64,000 nucleotides of DNA from Sipunculus nudus (lineage: Eukaryota; Annelida; Sipuncula; Golfingiida; Sipunculidae): the NCBI GenBank assembly GCA_026874595.1, contig CM049311.1:15531676-15595675 (forward strand), written 5' to 3'. Under the pieces are notes generated by a model. That model saw nothing but the letters and a program-made list of their open reading frames with translations. It had not been told where the DNA came from and did not search any database. The first letter of the stretch is position 1, and every line of letters starts with the position of its first letter. The translations under genes and the position numbers were made by a program. Below, piece after piece: positions 1-14,400 of this stretch.

Positions 1-993
1 TCCTGAAATTCTGAATAACTTATGCTAAAACAAAGGAATTATTTTTCCAAATACAAACATTAGATGGTATCCCTAATTTAACAAATTGATAAAATTTATT
101 ATTATTATTATTTCATAACTTAATAAGCAAAACATTAAATTAGTATATTTAACCTTTTATGTAGTTTTGTCAATTTTGTTCATAAATAAGTTTCTTTGGT
201 TAGCTTTCTACAATGAGTTTAAGGTCTGAAGGAATTGACTGAATCCCTGCTCATAATTCTCTCAATAATGATCATGAGCAGAGCAGAACTATACAAAAGA
301 GCAAGGTACCAGTCAACTTCAGCAGACGACACCTGTTTCTGTTTACCATCAGCTTCTGCCTGCCAGTGAAGCTTTTGGTAATGCATTATAAAGCAGAATT
401 ATTTCTTAATCAGGAATTTATTCTTCCATTAAGGTAGGTGTTCCTTTGGTTTACACTTTGCTGCCATAAAAATATGTGTAGTTGTTCAATAATCATTCCT
501 CAAACAGATCAAACTATTATAAGATACTTGTTCAGGTTTTTTTGTTCTAATGAAACATTTGATACAATGGTTACATATTTTATATTTTCATTATTTCAGT
601 TGACATCCTTAAGTCCCCAAAACAAAAATATAAGTGTTTATATATTATTTCAATATTCCACAACAAATATGGGTGTTAAATTAACAAGTCATAAATGACC
701 ATTTTTTCACTTTTATTGTTTCACTCATTGAACATTGGCCAAAGCAAATTCTAGCACAGAAATATATTAAAATCATAACATACTGGCCAACTTAAAGGTA
801 AAATTTTTTACATTTCACATGGTATTTTTCCCCAGGACTAAAACTGTTCAGCAGACAAAGTAACAATCCTGGTGGGAGCAACAACTACCAGTATACTTGA
901 AATCATAGTGTAAGTAAATACAAGATACAGAAAAAAATACATAAAATACTCTTGGAGTCTGCTGCTATAGGTCTAGGGGTAGGATTCATTAAT
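1..993. other. AT-rich flank, no supported gene
   Basis: Downstream of ARFGEF3. It has a short ATT microsatellite near 104-117 and a 55-codon minus-strand ORF at 219-386 that I do not recognise. Nothing else supported. Confidence 0.5.
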
Positions 994-1278
994 TGCCTCC
1001 CCGGAGGGTATGTGTTCATCCCTGTTTGTATGTTAGTTCACAACATAACTCCTACAATCATGAACAAAATCTAATGAAATTCTCAGGGCGTGGGTCAATG
1101 AAGAATCAATTAGATTTTGGTGTTGATCTGGAAGTTGATCCGGATTCAGGATTGTCATCAAGGCATATTCTCAAATGTACAGTCACTTATGCAGGAATGA
1201 ACCTCGGAATATGGGCCGGATAAGTGAATGCAAACACAAGGCGGAGGCTTGCATTCATTAGAATGCAGATTTCTAGTT
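994..1278 (+). mobile_element. short Helentron/HINE-like element
   Basis: The left end has TGCCTCC with a local hairpin (CCTCC/GGAGG). The right end has GGCGGAGGC (1240-1248), then a 7-bp-stem hairpin TGCATTC/GAATGCA (1250-1267), then TTCTAGTT. The GCCTCC/GGAGGC pair forms subterminal inverted repeats. This end structure recurs at 35133-36838, 43081-43530 and (inverted) 46822-47785. No coding capacity. Confidence 0.6.
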
Positions 1279-2749
1279 AAATAATAGGTCATATCAAGCT
1301 TCAACTTTGTTTTCCCACTCTTTTAACCTATTATGACATGAATGCTATTTTAATGTTGTCATGTTCCTACATGAGGATTTGGGCAGGCTTAAATAGTACA
1401 GTTACAATAGTGATGTCACAAGGGTTACCGTTGCTGATGTTTCCCTAAGTCCAAAATATGAATTAAATCTTACTGTTGCTACAGACCCCTGGTGTTATCA
1501 AAATTTCTATACATTAAATTTCTTTAAACTAAATATTACAATTATGTGAAGAAAAAATTATGGTTTATAGAAAAAGTTTCAAGTGAAGGGATAAAAATAT
1601 GACTAGAATTTATTATGCGACTAGGGAATGATGTACTGTAACACCATAAAAATATAATTACAACTGAGCAAAAAATATTATAAGTGAGCTTTTCAATAAC
1701 ACATAAAATATACCTATATAATTTATTGATTTTTCTTGCAAAGCATGAACTCATTATTTACTTTTCTATTCTACATCTAAGTGAAGTAATTTTAGGTTAA
1801 TTCACAAAATATGCCATTGGCAGAAAAAGAGGGATAAGGGTTCACAAGGGGCGGAAAAAACGGAACAGGATCTGGTTCACAAAGGAACCAACAAAGGGTA
1901 GGTGACCACAATAAATGAAACTAAAAAAAAAAAATGGGCTTGATTAAAAAATAAAATCTAGTGAGGGAATAAATGGATAAAAACCTGATGAAAAATTAAA
2001 GGTATGTTTAACATTAAAATCTGTGCGTGCATGAATGATATTATATCATGAGGTGCAAAGGAAGTATTTTTTTGGGTGCTGATATATAATATAAACTACT
2101 ACTGGTGTATTGTATATATAGCTCTAACCTGATATGTATGATTGGCTACCATGCTGACGCACACTTACCTGTGTGGTGCTTGCATGTGGTGCTGGTGCAG
2201 GTATGTGTCACGCTTGCGTGTGGTGCAAGTGCGAAAATATATATGTGGTGCTTGCATGCAGTGATAGGGAATGGTATTTACACCATTAGTAATTGCTATC
2301 AACACTGCTGTGGTATTCAATATGGACATCATTTAAATGTATCAGTCTAAAAAATTATAGAAATGGTGTTGGCACACCAGTTTTAATAATAACTCTTGAT
2401 TTTTTGCATCTTCTATTGTTACTCACTGATGTTGTGCAAGTAACAATACAATGGGGCCAGTGTGGGGATAAAGGTGGAAGGGTGGTGAAATTAGGTGCCT
2501 GAGAGGGTTTTGAAAGGTGCGTGCTTGGAAATGTTGAACTGGCTTCTATGATACCTGTGATATATGTGTACATGTATAATGCTTTCTAAACTAGTTGTGC
2601 TTACCTGTGGTGTTGTTCAGGATGAAAATTTGTGCTAAAGGTACAGCCACATTACATGTGCAAAATATATTATAGCATGCAATTGATTATACTGGTCTTT
2701 CATTAAGTCACCACTACAGTTTGTAGCTGGTGTATATGACATTAAAGGT
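1279..2749. other. intergenic, nothing recognised
   Basis: AT-rich. 2150-2270 has a few irregular TGTGGTGCTTGCATG-like repeats that may be related to the minisatellite downstream. No gene supported. Confidence 0.4.
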
Positions 2750-3640
2750 TTTCTGCATAAAGTGTATGTTAACCTAAAGCTTACTGTAGCATGCAGTGAC
2801 TGCTCTGAGGCTTACTGCAGCATGTGGTGCCTGCTCTATCTGAGGCTTACTGCAGCATGTAGTGACTGCTCTATCTGAGGCTTACTGCAGCAGTTGGTGC
2901 CTGCTCTGAGGCTTACTGTAGCATTTGGTGCCTGCTCTGAGGCTTACTACATGTGATGCCTGCTCTATTTTAGGCTTACTGCTGAATGTGTTGCCTGCTC
3001 CATCTGAGGTTTACTGCAACATGTGGTGCCTGTTCTATTTGAGGCTTACAGCAGCATGTGGTGCCTGCTCTATCTAAGGCTTACTGCTACATGTGGTGCC
3101 TGCTCTGAAGCTTACTGCAGCAGTTAGTGCCTGCTCTGAGGCTTACTGTAGCATGTGGTGCCTGCTCTGAGGCTTACTGCCACATGTGATGCCTGCTCTA
3201 TCTTAGTCTGACTGCTGAATGTGTTGCTTGCTCCATCTGGGGTTTACTGCAACATGTGGTGCCTGCTCTATTTGAGGCTTACTGCAGCATGTGGTGCCTG
3301 CTCTATCTTAACTTACTGCTGAATGTGATGCCTGCTCTGAGGTATTGCAGCATATGGTGCCTCTTCTTTCTGAGGGTATACTGCAGCATATGGTGTCTGC
3401 TCTGAGGTTTACTGCAGCATGTGGTGCCTGCTCTATCTGAAGTTTACTGCAACATGTGTTGCCTGCTCTACCTAAGGCTTACTGCAGCATGTGGTGCCTG
3501 TTCTATCTGAAGCTTAATGCAGCATTTGGTACCTGTTCTATCTAAAGCTACTGCAGCAAATAGTACCTTATTCTATCTGAAGCTTACTCCAGCATGTGGT
3601 GCCTGCTCTATCTGAGGTTTACTACAGCATGCAGAAGCTT
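2750..3640. repeat. 35-bp minisatellite
   Basis: About 25 copies of a unit of the form GGCTTACTGCAGCATG then TGGTGCCTGCTCTATCTGA. Some copies lack the TATCT part, so the period varies between about 27 and 36 bp. Every unit carries CTGCAG or a near variant. Divergence is spread evenly. Confidence 0.9.
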
Positions 3641-6600
3641 ACCACAGCACACAGTGAAAAGAACTGCATCACAAAAAGCTGGATTTTTCCTGATGCATCT
3701 GATGCCATTGAACACCAGTGTATAAACTATGAGAATTCTTTGAATGTTTCAGAGTGCAAACTGAGATATGTTATACAGGACCAAAAAAGAAAACAGCCTT
3801 ATATAAAATAACAGAAAAAACCTTTATATTGAGCAAAATGAGAAAACTTATTTAAATATTATGTTCAGGTATACAATCATACATATTCTACTTAAATACA
3901 GAATTGCTTTTTCTATTGATAAAAAAAACTATCAAACTTCATGAAATTGATATTCTAAATAAGAAATCAGAGGATCAGGAAATGCAAGATTTTATAATAT
4001 ATTATTTCTAGAATTCATATATTCCATTCTGATATTTAAATATTAAAATGAGTTAATTCAAAATCTGAGATCCCAAGAATGAGATTTTGTCTCACAATCA
4101 ATGGCAGAGAAGATAAAAAAATGTAACTTATACAGTTAATCCCTTAATTTCATGGTTTGCTAAATTACAAAATATTTAGTTAAAAAAAGACACATTTATG
4201 AGATTTAGTATAAGATTATGTCATTAGGATTTATTATTGTATGTAATGATTTTAACTAGTTCATTATTCAGTGGGATATTTTTTCCATTTATATTCAATT
4301 TATGTATTAATTTTACAATGGTGTGAAGCCACTTATAATAAATACCTATAAGTGCTAGCTGCCCCATCTTCACAAAACCATTTCAAGGAGCATCAATGCT
4401 TTGTAAACAATATTTTGAAACAGTGGCCTGGATTATAAATACTCTGCAGTCCTGACCAACAATCAAATATCAAATGTCCTTTCCAAAAAATCAAGCAAGC
4501 AAGCCTGTGTTTGGCTTTTTAAAATTTTATAGTGCAGAGCACTTTTCTAGTCACTGTATACCATTTGAGCTAACTGTCATGAGAGATTCACTGGCCACCA
4601 CCCTGTTTGACCATACTGAAGTGAATTTAAAGATAGGTTCTGTCCCCATTAGCTATATTTGAGTAATTTTATGAAGTGTTACTATCCCCATTGGCCATGG
4701 TCAAGTTAAGGGGCATTTCAAAGTTCTTCTGTGATATAGGACTTAAATAATTTTGCTGGTATTTCATTTGTTTACCACAAATAATAAAAACATGTATAGG
4801 CTACAAAAACAGGCTTTCGTGTATCTCAAATATGGTAGATATTAGATCATGTTCATACATATTACCTGAATTTGTTATAAATGTCAACCCAATAAACATA
4901 ATTACAATATTTGATTAGCAATTGTCTCCATAAAGCTACAATGTATGATATAAAACATATATAATACAGAGTCAAATATCAGCTTTTGTTATAGCCTGCA
5001 GTCAGTCAAAATAGAAACAGTGACAAATATGAACAGCATACTGCAGTGACATCTGGTGAGAGTAAGAGGAAGTAACATTAGCATAACAATAACTGCACCA
5101 GAGGATCACCCAAAGTGATTCAGATGCATCAACAAAGCACAGCCACAAATACATGATTACAAATCAATAATTATGGATTAAAAGATATATCATTTTCTGT
5201 CAAGTCATATCTTGTTCCAACCAGGAAACAGTTCCAATCAGATTTGCTTGTAAATTTAAACTGACATGTCATCTATTCAAAAAATAAACTGGCATAGATT
5301 TGTTCCCTATGTCACAGACAGATGGCAGGTCTGCATACCCTGCACCATATCATCCATTCCATGGCCTTTACTCTACAACTAAGTGTCCACAAGTTCCTTC
5401 ATATTACCTGGCAATGGTCTCATTTTCTTTAACATCAATGCAAAGATAATGTGTGAAATGTCTAACCAATCCTTCCATATCCATGTCATCTAAGGCTATT
5501 GCATAAGGACATCAGAGTACTTGAAATGTACAAATACTTTAACTCTAATGAAAGAAGTAGCTTTAATTTCCAACTAACTGTCTTTACAATATTGTGTGGT
5601 ACTGGGTTCAAACTATTACTTCTTCCGTGTACCAATGAATGAAAACATTCTGTAATCCTGTGAACAAACAAATCAACAAACTTTGAGTAAAACTTAACCT
5701 CCTGCAGTTTTACAGACCATTACATGTCAATGGAATTCAATTAACAGAATAAACTATATAGACATGATCATAAGCTGATGATATTACTAAGCTTCACATA
5801 AAACTGGAGAGATTATCATCTAACCTTATCACAACCGACTGATATGTCATCTAGGTTTAATTGTAACAAATTACACGTTTGTCAAGGGCAACTGTAATAA
5901 ATTACAAATTACCTTTCTGTAACATGTATTGTCTGTAACAAGTCACATCTTTTCAAGTGTTGTTGTAATTACTTTACTCTTGTGAAAAACGTATTCCAAC
6001 AGAATCATATAGCTACAGCATTCAAATTTGCCAACTGAATTCTTAATTCTGTAAACCTTGATGGACACAGCAAATTCTCATGTACTTGTATCTTACTGTG
6101 TGCTGCATATATCTGCAAGTTTCAGGTAACTCTCCACTTGATGCTGTTCTTCTTTAAGAATATATATATTTATCAATGCAACCGAGAAGGTACTGTAGAA
6201 GTAAGCTACACTGTGATGTCACTCCATCCAATATCATGCTCTATCATATGATGCAAATTTAATCAGAGTGGAGGTCCATGGCCTTAATTAATTAAGCCGG
6301 GAAGCACTACTTTTTGTAGCACATGAAAAGCACATCAACACTCACATAATGACACAATGACTAGAAATTCCTTTTTCAAGTTGACCTGTTCCCTTGCAGC
6401 ATACTTTTACAGTCATAGTAGGTAAATTTTGCCATTTTTTAAATGAGCGGACTGTAATTTATAGCTAATAAATTGAAATTTCAATATAGTACTCCTTAAA
6501 AGATTTACAGTTGATGACAGGTGTTATTCATGACTTAACAGAATTTGAATGTTACTGAACACAGTCTTTTAACAACACACAATTATGTCTTGTTCTTTGA

Positions 6601-8219
6601 ACTTTATTAATCTGACTTTTCTTTGAGGAAAATGAAACAACACACATATATATATATACACAATTTCTGTTCACTATAAAGCTAGAACTGCTTCACTGAT
6701 AAGTAATTTGAACATAGTTTCTCTACTGAACACTATTCATATAAACTAATAATCATTTCCATCTTATTGAAATGAGAAAAAGCACAGAAATGCTGTAAAT
6801 AAAGCATATAATTCCTGTGCCCTAATTCCTTTGGTACAGCCTTTTTTAAAAAGTGTTTCACAGATCTTTGGTGACAATTTGAATCTAGGAATAACAATAT
6901 GACAGAAACAGTAAAATACAGGACAAATGACCCTACTTAAACTGGCAATACTCATTTACAAACTCTTATGAATTTGTCATATCAGGAAGGAAAATTTACT
7001 CCAAATGTCCATTATAAACAATCAACAACATTAGCTGGAACCCTAGAGAAGAGAACTTCACGGAATGTGATCTGACGGTCATCTTCGCTGCACTTTATCA
7101 AAAAATTTACATGTGTAAAGCTAAAATGGATGAAAGTTAATGTTATATTTCTCAATATAGGAGTAGGACATACAACACATTATATACAATACATACAATT
7201 CATAAATATATTAATATAAATACATTTTCTGAAAGCTTTTACTATCCTTGAAGAATATATATGTATAGTGAACTTACTTTGGAATGCACTTATATTTCAC
7301 TTGAGCCTATGACAGCTGAAAGCTATGGAAATGTTGGTGAAAGTCTATGTTGTTCCTTATAATCAAACACAAGTTAATTATCTAACATATTAACTAATAT
7401 ATTGTGACCAATAACATGATCATGGACCACAATGTTAGGTAACCAAAATTGACAAATTACCTTAAGCTTACAGTCATCAAAGTAGAATAAAAGAAAAAAA
7501 TTTTTTTTCAAAAATCCTAATTTTTCACAGATCTGTTTGGTGTAACTTTTTTTCATAACATTTAATGTTTCAAAAACTGCCTGCAGCAAAAAAGACAAAA
7601 CTAATAACAAAACTGTAAACAAGTCATTTGCATGTAAGAATCATGATATCATGAAATTTGGAAACATCAGATGCATGCATTAATTACTTTTTGTAAAATA
7701 ATTCATTGTCAATGAAAGTTATAAAGAGTGACAGCACCTACTCATAAGACATAATGGGGTATCTTAAAAGTCTTAATTATTACTTACAGTAATACTGCTT
7801 TTGCACCCCAGCCCCATCTAGTGTTCATTAAGTGAAACACACAATATTTGAGTAAGACATCAACAGCTGGATAATTAATGTTTTTTTCCTCATACAACAG
7901 AACAGGTAGCAATTGAGAACAGGAGCATTTTCACCTCAGTGAGCTAAAATATGATTTAAGCTACTGTTATTCACAAAAAGATATAATTAAGATATCTACA
8001 TAATTAAAAGTTTGAATACCAGATGGCGTTGAGGAGCAAAAGTGGTATTTCTGTAAACAGTTATAATTGTGTTCCCAAGTACCCATTTATCTCTACCTCT
8101 GGACAGTGGAGAAAATGACATGATTTGCAGGCAATATAGGGTTTACATATGTACCACTCCGATTATAAGAATAAATCCTACATTTGGTCCATTTATCATA
8201 ATTTGAATAACTAAATAAC
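3641..8219. other. 3' flank and probable ARFGEF3 3' UTR
   Basis: No further exon recognised. The part nearest the stop codon is presumably 3' UTR, but its end cannot be fixed from sequence alone. Short TA microsatellite near 6645. Confidence 0.4.
6603..6608 (-). terminator. ARFGEF3: possible ARFGEF3 polyadenylation signal (AATAAA)
   Basis: First AATAAA that I find on the minus strand downstream of the stop codon, about 1.6 kb away. Variant ATTAAA forms occur nearer (about 7560). Position only; no transcript evidence. Confidence 0.25.
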
Positions 8220-8468
8220 TTAGTCATCCTCTCGTGCTTTTGGAGGCTGAGAACCTACCGGAGCAAAATCGTAGATGGTGGCCACACGGTGGAGCCAGTG
8301 AGCCAAGGCTTCCCGCAGTTTTGTGTCCCTGCAGTAGCACATGAGTTGGTTCAGACAGTGGAAGCTAGGTGGCAGCAGCGCCTGGAACTGCTGGTCACTC
8401 AGTTGTTGCAGCAGATTTAAAGTGGTGCAAATCAGATCAATCCAGGATTTTAAATGTGCCTCACTGTC
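8220..8468 (-). CDS. ARFGEF3: ARFGEF3 exon 35 (stop codon)
   Basis: Residues 2119-2200, then TAA. Contains [31 protein letters not shown] and [14 protein letters not shown], matching the vertebrate C terminus that ends WLGRVGRVYDIIV. It runs about 14 residues longer ([12 protein letters not shown]). Acceptor ATTGCAG, phase 0. Confidence 0.96.
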   Translation of the reverse strand, partial: DSEAHLKSWIDLICTTLNLLQQLSDQQFQALLPPSFHCLNQLMCYCRDTKLREALAHWLHRVATIYDFAPVGSQPPKAREDD

Positions 8469-11400
8469 CTGCAATGATTACATGAAAGAAGCATTATATA
8501 AGATATCTATGTATAAATAAGACAAATAGGTCAGTATATACCAACAACCTGTACAAATACTACATATACACCATACAACAGTCATTAGAGCTCTCTATGT
8601 CTGGTTTATACAGCCTCAAACTGAGGTTTGCTTACCTAGCAGGCCAGTTGCCAAGAAGCTTAAAGGGACCCATTCTTTACCTTTTGAAAATAGAATTCAT
8701 GTGATTTCTGGATTCCTTTGTGTATATATTAATGATCTAAGGGTAATTCTGGTTATGATAAGTTCTTATAATGCCTCCGTGAAGGATGTATATTTTGTTT
8801 ATCAACAAGATGTTTGTAAACATAGCAATGTTGACAAACCAGAAAAACATATAACCTAAGGTGGCAGGTTGCATTTATGCGGAGGTAAAAAGGTCACTTG
8901 TTGCAAAACGCCAATTGCAAAGCTCTGGTTTATCTGACTTGCTGCCATAAGCCCTTGTTGAATTTGTTTTGATTATTTTGGTGGGCCCCCACATATTATA
9001 AACACATTTAAATTAACAAAATAAGTAGCCTGTGTGCGATGATATCCACGTTTTCTTACCTATTTTTATTATAGCTCCATGGAATACCTTTAGTCTATAA
9101 AGGTCAGATAGGTGATTGGGCCCATTAAGCATATTCACCATTATCAATCATTGTGCACATGTTCAAATTGGTAGGAAGGGGATAGAGCAGTAATTTGAGG
9201 CAGGCATGCACTAATATACTATGGTTGGCTTCATACACCCAGGGTTACAATTTTTCTGATTTACATGTTTTTAAGCATTTTTATGAGGCTTCCATTTTCA
9301 TAATCTTGCCAAACAGTAACCTTAGGAAAGTTTATCCAATATTGTATGTATTAAATATAAAGTGGATAAAACCGTAACAGTTCCATGAGGACTCCAGTAT
9401 AACACAAATTGAGAAGAAATTCTCGTTCTTTATTGTCAAATGATATATTATGGTATAATGAATTAGAATTTTTTGGCATCGCAGGTGCCACAGTATCCCC
9501 AGACAATCAATTCCCTGCCCCTTTAAGAATAGGCCCAAATGGAATGTAACTTACAAGACATGTCTCCAAATTTGTGGCAAGAGTGATACCAATTAAACTC
9601 CTCATGTTTGTGCAATTTTCACCAAAAACAGATCTACAGATGTATTCACCATGCAAAGATTTCAGGCCAAGACACCAATCCACTACTGAGAAAATGTGGA
9701 TCAATGTATTCTATAAAAATGGAACAGCAGGTGGCGCCACCTGACAGTCTACAACAAAGCTTTCCAAGAAGGATAAACATGTCAAAATTTCAGGCTGATA
9801 GGAGCAATTTTTACCCAAAGCAAATAGATGGATGGACACCACCAAGAGACAACTGCCGATGGCACCACCAGTCTTGAATACAAGATGGAGGCATCCAAGA
9901 TCTATGAACATGCACAAATCAGGCCAATAAGGCAAATCACTTCGGAGAAATGGGCATTTATTTATTCTACAAAAATGGGAAGGTAGGTGGCGCCACCTGT
10001 TTGGTCTACTAGAAAAGTCTTCAAGATGAATGTACATGCAAAATTTCAGACCAATACATTAAACCGCTCCTGAGATATGAGCAATTTTTACCTAAAGTAA
10101 ATGTATGGATGGACCCCACACAAAAACAATTGCAGATGGTGCCACCAGTCTTGAATACAAGATGTAGGTACCCAAGATCTATGGACATGCATAATTTCAG
10201 GCAAATACAGTATATCACTCTTGAGATAAGGGGATTAATTTATACTATGAAAACAATAAGGTAGGTGGCACTACCTGTCTGGATGAAGAGAATACATCCC
10301 TGTCAAATTTCAGACCAACACATTAAACCACTCCTGAAATATGAGCAATTTTTACCTTAAGCAAGTGTATGGATGGAACCCACACAAAACAATTGCAGAT
10401 GGTGCCACCAGTCTTGAAAATGAGATGGAAGAACCCAAGATCTATGGACATTCACAATTTCAGGGAAAATATGGTGAATCACTCTTGAGAAAAGGTGATT
10501 AATTTATACTATGAAAATAGTAAGGTAGGTGGCGCCACCTGTCTTGATGACGAGAAAACTCTCCAAGATAGATGTATATGAAAATTTCAGACCAACACAT
10601 TAAACGACTCCTGAGATATGAGCCAGTTTTAACCTAAAGCAAATTAACAGTTGGAACCAACACAAAAACAAGGGACCTATGGGTCACGACGCTCAGCTGT
10701 TATATATGATAAAAAAATATTATTTAGAAATGAGGCACATGCTGGTTTTGTGTGGTAATTAATATAAGCTGTATTATGAGTTGTTGTTGTTTAGCTTATG
10801 TATGATTTTGATAGTACCTTTGGAGACAGGGAAGAGGATTGATTTCATTTATTTTATTAACAAATGGAGTACGATTGTCACACAGATTTTGACTTGGCCA
10901 TATAACTTATAAGCAGAACATATAATATAAGAGTTTAACTATTTATTAAAAAAAATTACAAATATTGTCCCAAATATAATTTTTATTAAAAATAATAAGA
11001 GAATCATATGATTTTTTAAAATGAAATATAACTGATATGATTATTTAAATAAAATTGAAGGATATATTCATGAATGCATTCATGAATACATTTTGAAAGT
11101 ATTTGCACGAGTATTCATATACTTTCATTTTTACCTGAATTCCCATTCTTTATGCAAAAAAATTTTATAATGGAGTACATAATCATATTTGTATTTAAAT
11201 ACAATCACAAAGTACTCGCACCATGTCTGGTATTTATTCAGTTTTCACCAAACAATGATGTTGAGAATCCAGAATATACAAAATTCACACATTTAAATAA
11301 TGATCATAAGTACCTGGTTTTATTGCTTTTATTTATATTAAAAAATAACTGTAAAAAATTCATTTTGGACTAATTTCACATCAATGTACACACTAGACAC

Positions 11401-14400
11401 AGTAGAAATCTAGATTAATATTATCAACTGCATCTTTGTCTATCATTAATTTCCTTCATATAATCCCTAATGATTAGTAATGAATAATATGATTTACTTC
11501 TTTATTATTAAAATTGAACTGAAAAATGCCATAGGTGACTGCATGGTGTTATTTGGAATATGTGACATTCTACCCATCGATACAAGATTCTTATATCATC
11601 AGTAACTGCAAGTTAATTTCCTGTTATTATAAACTTACAAATTCCTTTTCTATTTTTCTTTAATTTGTTATTAAACACCAATAAAAATTTATAAATTTAT
11701 TGTTTATTGTTATGTTGTTGGTTAAAACTACTAGATGAGTTGGGTTGGACACCTGGATCAACTGTGGCTGGCCATAAGCTGCCTGGATTCTCGTCTCAAG
11801 CCTGCATAATTTGATGAAAGGTCAATAAGGTCAACATACAGGTGACTCAAGAGGGGCTGGAGAGAGCCAAAGTCTGACAGGGTCTCATAAAAAACATTAA
11901 TAAAAGCTACAATTTGGCCGATTACTTTCAGCTTTCTAAACTAAAAAGCTGAAATCCTTATGTGTGCATGATATGAAAATTATATCAACAGTGCCCACGG
12001 GAAACAAACGTGCCATGGTCACAGTTGGGCAAAATTTAAGGTACTAATTTTATATTTATACTAACTTATAAAATTTGAAAAATTCAGAACTAATTTTGGG
12101 TATTCAATTGAATCTTGATTAAATAATGTTACATCCCTGACAAAAAAATCTCTAGCTTCAGCAATGCCCTTGTTAAGAGAGTAAATATATTTCTTGATTT
12201 TTTACAAAGTGCATTATGTTTGGGCCCATAACTTAAAACAATTACGCAATACTGACATCATTCTGGCATGTGCATAGAGAATGAAAAATATGTATATTAT
12301 TTATGATTAAAGTCAGATCAGTGGTTTTGATATTAGGCAGTCTTGAAGTGTAACAATGGGTATTTAATGGAAAAATGAAGTTTTTCATTAATATCTCGAA
12401 GGTATGAAGTCCTAGTGACCAAATTCTTGGCATGGTAGGGGATTTTGGTGACATCTAACTGTATGCCGAATTTAAGGAACTTAGAGCTGAAGCTGGGGAG
12501 CTGAGCTCTTGCAAACTGCATAACACTAGCTTGATGTAAACAATATGTTACATGGTGCTTGAAAACTTGATTAAAATCTACAGTTTTTGATCAACTGGTT
12601 TCAAATTTTTGGTGTTAACAGTTGAAATGCTAACAAAAACATGCTGTGAAAATTAAATCCACAGTACTTACAGGAAAAAAACGTGCCATGGTCAAAGTTG
12701 GGCAAAATTTAAGATACCAATTTTTTATTTTTATTAATATTTTAAAAAATTTTAAAAGATTTTACAAGTTTTATAAATTTGTATTAAAAAAACACTGAAA
12801 ATTTAAGTTAAAATATTAGAATTCTTAGTTTCAATCATTATACATCCAGAGTGTAGCTCATATTGGGTCATATTATGCATACACATATAATTTTATTATT
12901 TTTAAATCACAAATTTTTAAACTGAATTTAAAAGAAAATAATGCCACAACATGGCATCTACAAGTTTATTCCTTGAATCACTATTGAAAAGTTTTGCACA
13001 TTGGAGTTTTCAGTACATGCTTAATCTTATTCACCAAAATTAAATAAGATTCTGTAAATTTGGTAAAATAAAAACATCTTTTCAAATAAAGTATACACAC
13101 TGATTGTTGAATGAGGGACAAACAATATCATTATGCTAATTACAATCTAAGCTTTAATTTATTCCTGGAATTAATAGTCAATTTCACACCTGGTGAAGTT
13201 TTTACTCTTCTCAAGGAAGGAATTACTTGTCTGATGAACATCCACACTTTCATAGCAATACACCACTTTGTGGACACAATTAAATGTGCACTCTAATCAT
13301 TGTAACCCTGGTGGTAAATACAAAATCTAAAATGTAGCATAGCCGAGAATAAAATGAAATACAGAAAATTATAACATTCATCTAGTTAATGCATCATCTA
13401 GGGGGAGGCGTATGCAGGGCAGAGGGGAAGCCTGCTAGTAGTGGCCCAGCTGAGCCAAGACAAGCTGCCTGGGGTGGGTTACATAATGCAAGTGAAGGCT
13501 TTACTACTAGGTGGGCTAGATGTAAACAACACTTGACATGGTGTATGAAAACTTGAATAAAAGCTACTCTTTTCAATCAATTCCTTTGAAAATTCAGATT
13601 TTAAAAGATTAAATCCTTATGTATATATGCTGTTAAAATTAAATCAACAGTGCTTACAGAAAAAAAAACATGCCATTGCCAAAGTTGGACAAAATTTAGG
13701 GTACTGATTTTTTATTTAAGCTAATAACTTGAAAAATTTGCAAAATTCAGATCTAATTTTGGGTAAACAATCGAATCTTGATTAAATAAAGTTATATTCC
13801 TGACAAAAAGTCTCCAGCTTCAGCAATTCTCATCTTAGGTGAGTAAATATATTTCTTGATTTTTAAAAAAGTGCATTATGTTTGGGCCCATAACTTTAAA
13901 AAAATACGCAATACTGACATCATTTCTGGCATGTGCATAGCGAATGTATAGAAAAATATGTATATTATATATGATCAAAATCAGATCAGTGGTTTTGATA
14001 TTAGGCAGTCTTGAAGTGTAACAATGGGTTTTTAATGGAAAAATGAAGTTTTTCATTAATATCTCGAAGGAATTAAGTCCTAGTGACCAAATTCTTGGCA
14101 TGGTAGGGGATTTTGGAGAAATCTAACTGTATGCCAAATTAAAGGAACTTAGAGATGAAGCTCGGGAGCTGAGCCTTTAGCAAACTGCATAACACTAGCA
14201 ATATGTGACATGGTGCTTGAAAACTTGAATAAAATCTACAGTTTTTGATCAACTGGTTTCAAATTTTTGGTGTTAACAGTTGAAATGCTAACAAAAACAT
14301 GCTTTGAAAATTAAATCCACAGCAGTTACAGGAAAAAAACGTGCCATGGTCAAAGTTGGGCAAAATTTAAGGTACCAATTTTTTATTTTTGCTAATATTT

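Noticed and set aside
963-1040. tRNA-like head (GGTCTAGGGGTAGGATTC)
   Set aside because: No good box B, and the neighbouring sequence is better explained as the Helentron-like element at 994-1278.
2750-3640. CRISPR array
   Set aside because: Units are contiguous with no unique spacers, and the genome is animal. It is a minisatellite. The same applies to 27690-28110 and 51370-51700.
8768-8893. Fifth complete Helentron-like element (TGCCTCCGTGAAGG ... GCGGAGGTA)
   Set aside because: The ends look similar, but there is no 3' hairpin or CTAGTT end, so it is treated only as a possible fragment.
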